NCBI GenBank assembly: GCA_012861695.1
Contig: JAAOOA010000597.1
Location: 114,501-178,500, forward strand
Origin: Trematomus loennbergii
Lineage: Eukaryota > Chordata > Actinopteri > Perciformes > Nototheniidae
Direction of reading: 5' to 3'
Length of the DNA: 64,000 bases
Below are positions 62,440 to 64,000 of the stretch, in pieces. Under the pieces are notes generated by a model. It saw only the letters and a program-made list of their open reading frames with translations, did no database searches and was not told the origin of the DNA. The position numbers and the translations under genes were made by a program. How positions within the stretch are numbered: position 1 is the stretch's first letter; each line of letters opens with the position of its first letter.

Positions 62440-62700
62440 GGTAGTTTATTTAGTTTAAAAAAAAATCCAACGATTTACAGACCACTCTTTCCCCATGTAA
62501 GTCAATGGGAAAAAGTGTTTCCGGGCCTGGCAACCAAAAGGAAGTGTAGTACCGCCGTTTGGCCAGCACGAATATTTTCATCAGAGTCCGGCGCACTTCC
62601 TGGGGGCTTGGGCCCAACCAGTGGAGAAATACCCGGAAGTGCCAGCAAATGGTCTACCGCGCCTATTGGTCGGTTTTTATTGTCAAAATTAGATGTTTTT
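62440..62700. repeat. Likely transposon-derived G/C-rich segment
   Basis: cccatgtaagtcaatgggaa, ccgccgtttggccagcac and ggaagtgccagcaaatggtc look like a fish DNA-transposon interior. No second copy in the window, and open frames on both strands show no recognised domain. Confidence 0.35.
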
Positions 62701-63830
62701 AATTTTTTTTTAATCGTCACACTCGATTTCGCCGATTTTCTTGTTGCCCTAGCTGGTCGACACCTCTTTTAGCAGAAACAAAGGCTACATTAATGTATTA
62801 AATCGATGTTAATCCATGTTTGTGGAGGTGAGGATGTGGAATTAACGGACGTGACGTTGTGCGATTGCGTTGCCAGGCAACGCAATTTACAAACTCTTCA
62901 ACTACAACCCTAATTATATTTAAAAACATTTTAGACAGCCTCACAAAATACTTTAATGTAAATTAAAATGTAAATGTGAAGGAATGTGTGTAATGTGGTG
63001 ATTGACATTATTCACCCACGGATCTATGGGTTGGGGGTATTGTTCCGCACGGACATTTTAGTTAACCGGACTCTGTTGATGTGAAATCCGAAAACATTTA
63101 AAAAAAAATAAAATAATACTTTATTCCGAGTTTGCTTGCTTTTCTCTTTGGGTCATCACATAACGACATTGTAATACACGGTTCGGCTGCATTAAATATG
63201 ACATATCTGCCGTAGTTCTGTATTTATAGAGCCCTGATGAGAAGACTTCTGGACAAACAGGAAGCACTGCCGCCAAAACTGAAAACGTGACGTGGATCAT
63301 AAATATATCAGCAATTAAACAACATCTTACATTTATTTTCACACAATACGTCTCCTTGCAGTATCAATACTAATTCGGCTGACTTTTATATTTGATCCAA
63401 TTGGTAGATAGGCTGTATTTACACCATAACGGTGCACAGCTGATAGAAAGGCACATCTAGTGGTTAAAGCACGTTATTGAATTTTATTATTTTATTATTT
63501 TTCACAAAAATGAAACCATCAATAGCAGAAACAGAATTAACTGTCATTAGTAAACCACCCAAAAAAAAGATCATAAATGGTTTTGTTTTATATATATTTT
63601 AAGGATAATAATAGCAATGTAACACTGTCTATGACACTTACTGTATAACACTGATTTGAAAAACATACAGAAAAAACTAATTCACTGCCCTTAATAAAGT
63701 ATTTAAATATACATTTCAGGTGTGCTGTTTTGTTTAGATCATTGACATCTGGAGCTCTTTTAATTTTTGATTATTGTTACACCAGGTCTTGTCAAAACCT
63801 TTATTCCATATTCAATATCCATTACTAAAC
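62701..63830. other. Unassigned sequence
   Basis: AT-rich, no exon of the ACOT/BAAT-like gene recognised. Confidence 0.35.
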
Positions 63831-63990
63831 AAAACAGCAATTCTACTCCACTACAATTCAGAGGTTAACCTGGTATTTTTACTCCACTACATTTATTTTA
63901 GTTACTTTGCAGATTCTGATTAATGATGTGAAATATAAACAACCCTTAAATCAGGCTTTAGTTACACCTGAGTAAAATTCAGGGAAAGGT
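63831..63990. repeat. Interspersed repeat, 'ACTCCACTACATTT' type
   Basis: ttctactccactacaattca and tttactccactacatttatt belong to the same family as 49190-49400. Confidence 0.5.
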
Positions 63991-64000
63991 GATTGTCAAG

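Noticed and set aside
62329..62772. 147-codon plus-strand frame
   Set aside because: An opposite-strand frame overlaps it, no domain is visible, and the text resembles transposon interior sequence.

Overview
The window looks like vertebrate, very probably teleost fish, nuclear DNA. It has widely spaced short exons with GT/AG splice sites, huge introns, many CA/TG microsatellites, tRNA-derived SINEs, LINE 3' tails and dense short inverted-repeat transposons of kinds common in fish genomes. There is no sign of operons or any prokaryotic or viral gene set. The species cannot be fixed from the sequence.

Two protein-coding genes are supported, both on the minus strand. The first is a group III metabotropic glutamate receptor, closest by eye to grm8. 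Its first coding exon is at 53737-54274 and its second at 16971-17186, separated by an intron of about 36.5 kb. The exons for the rest of the receptor were not seen and should lie beyond position 1. Both exons are highly conserved in protein sequence, but the assembled DNA carries single-base gaps in short C/G runs that break the frame. Sequencing or assembly indels are the likeliest cause. The second gene, upstream on the same strand, shows only its last two exons (60216-60360 and 59980-60113). It encodes the C-terminal end of an acyl-CoA thioesterase / bile-acid-CoA amino-acid N-acyltransferase (ACOT/BAAT) type alpha/beta-hydrolase.

Almost everything else is intronic or intergenic repeat. 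Families I could define by internal comparison are: A, about 490 bp, TTAA-flanked, four copies; B, TTAA-flanked, two copies, one of them swollen by about 35 copies of a 37-bp unit; C, six copies or fragments, four of them carrying arrays of a 57-bp unit, with a further 57-bp array standing alone; D, two arrays of a 72-bp unit plus one lone unit; a TTAA-flanked element with 40-bp inverted ends at 4709-5101; two PIF/Harbinger-like elements; a hAT element with a perfect 8-bp target duplication at 60507-61593; and several other foldback elements. Arrays of 40 bp and a degenerate AAGTC-rich tract add to this. The long open frames across the minisatellites are artefacts of repeat periods.

I found no new gene system. 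The most interesting signals are structural: minisatellite birth inside related TTAA-bounded transposons, with unexpanded and expanded versions in one window; a transposon 37 nt from the exon 2 splice acceptor; nested and interrupted elements; large palindromes; and a few candidate regulatory blocks inside the receptor introns.
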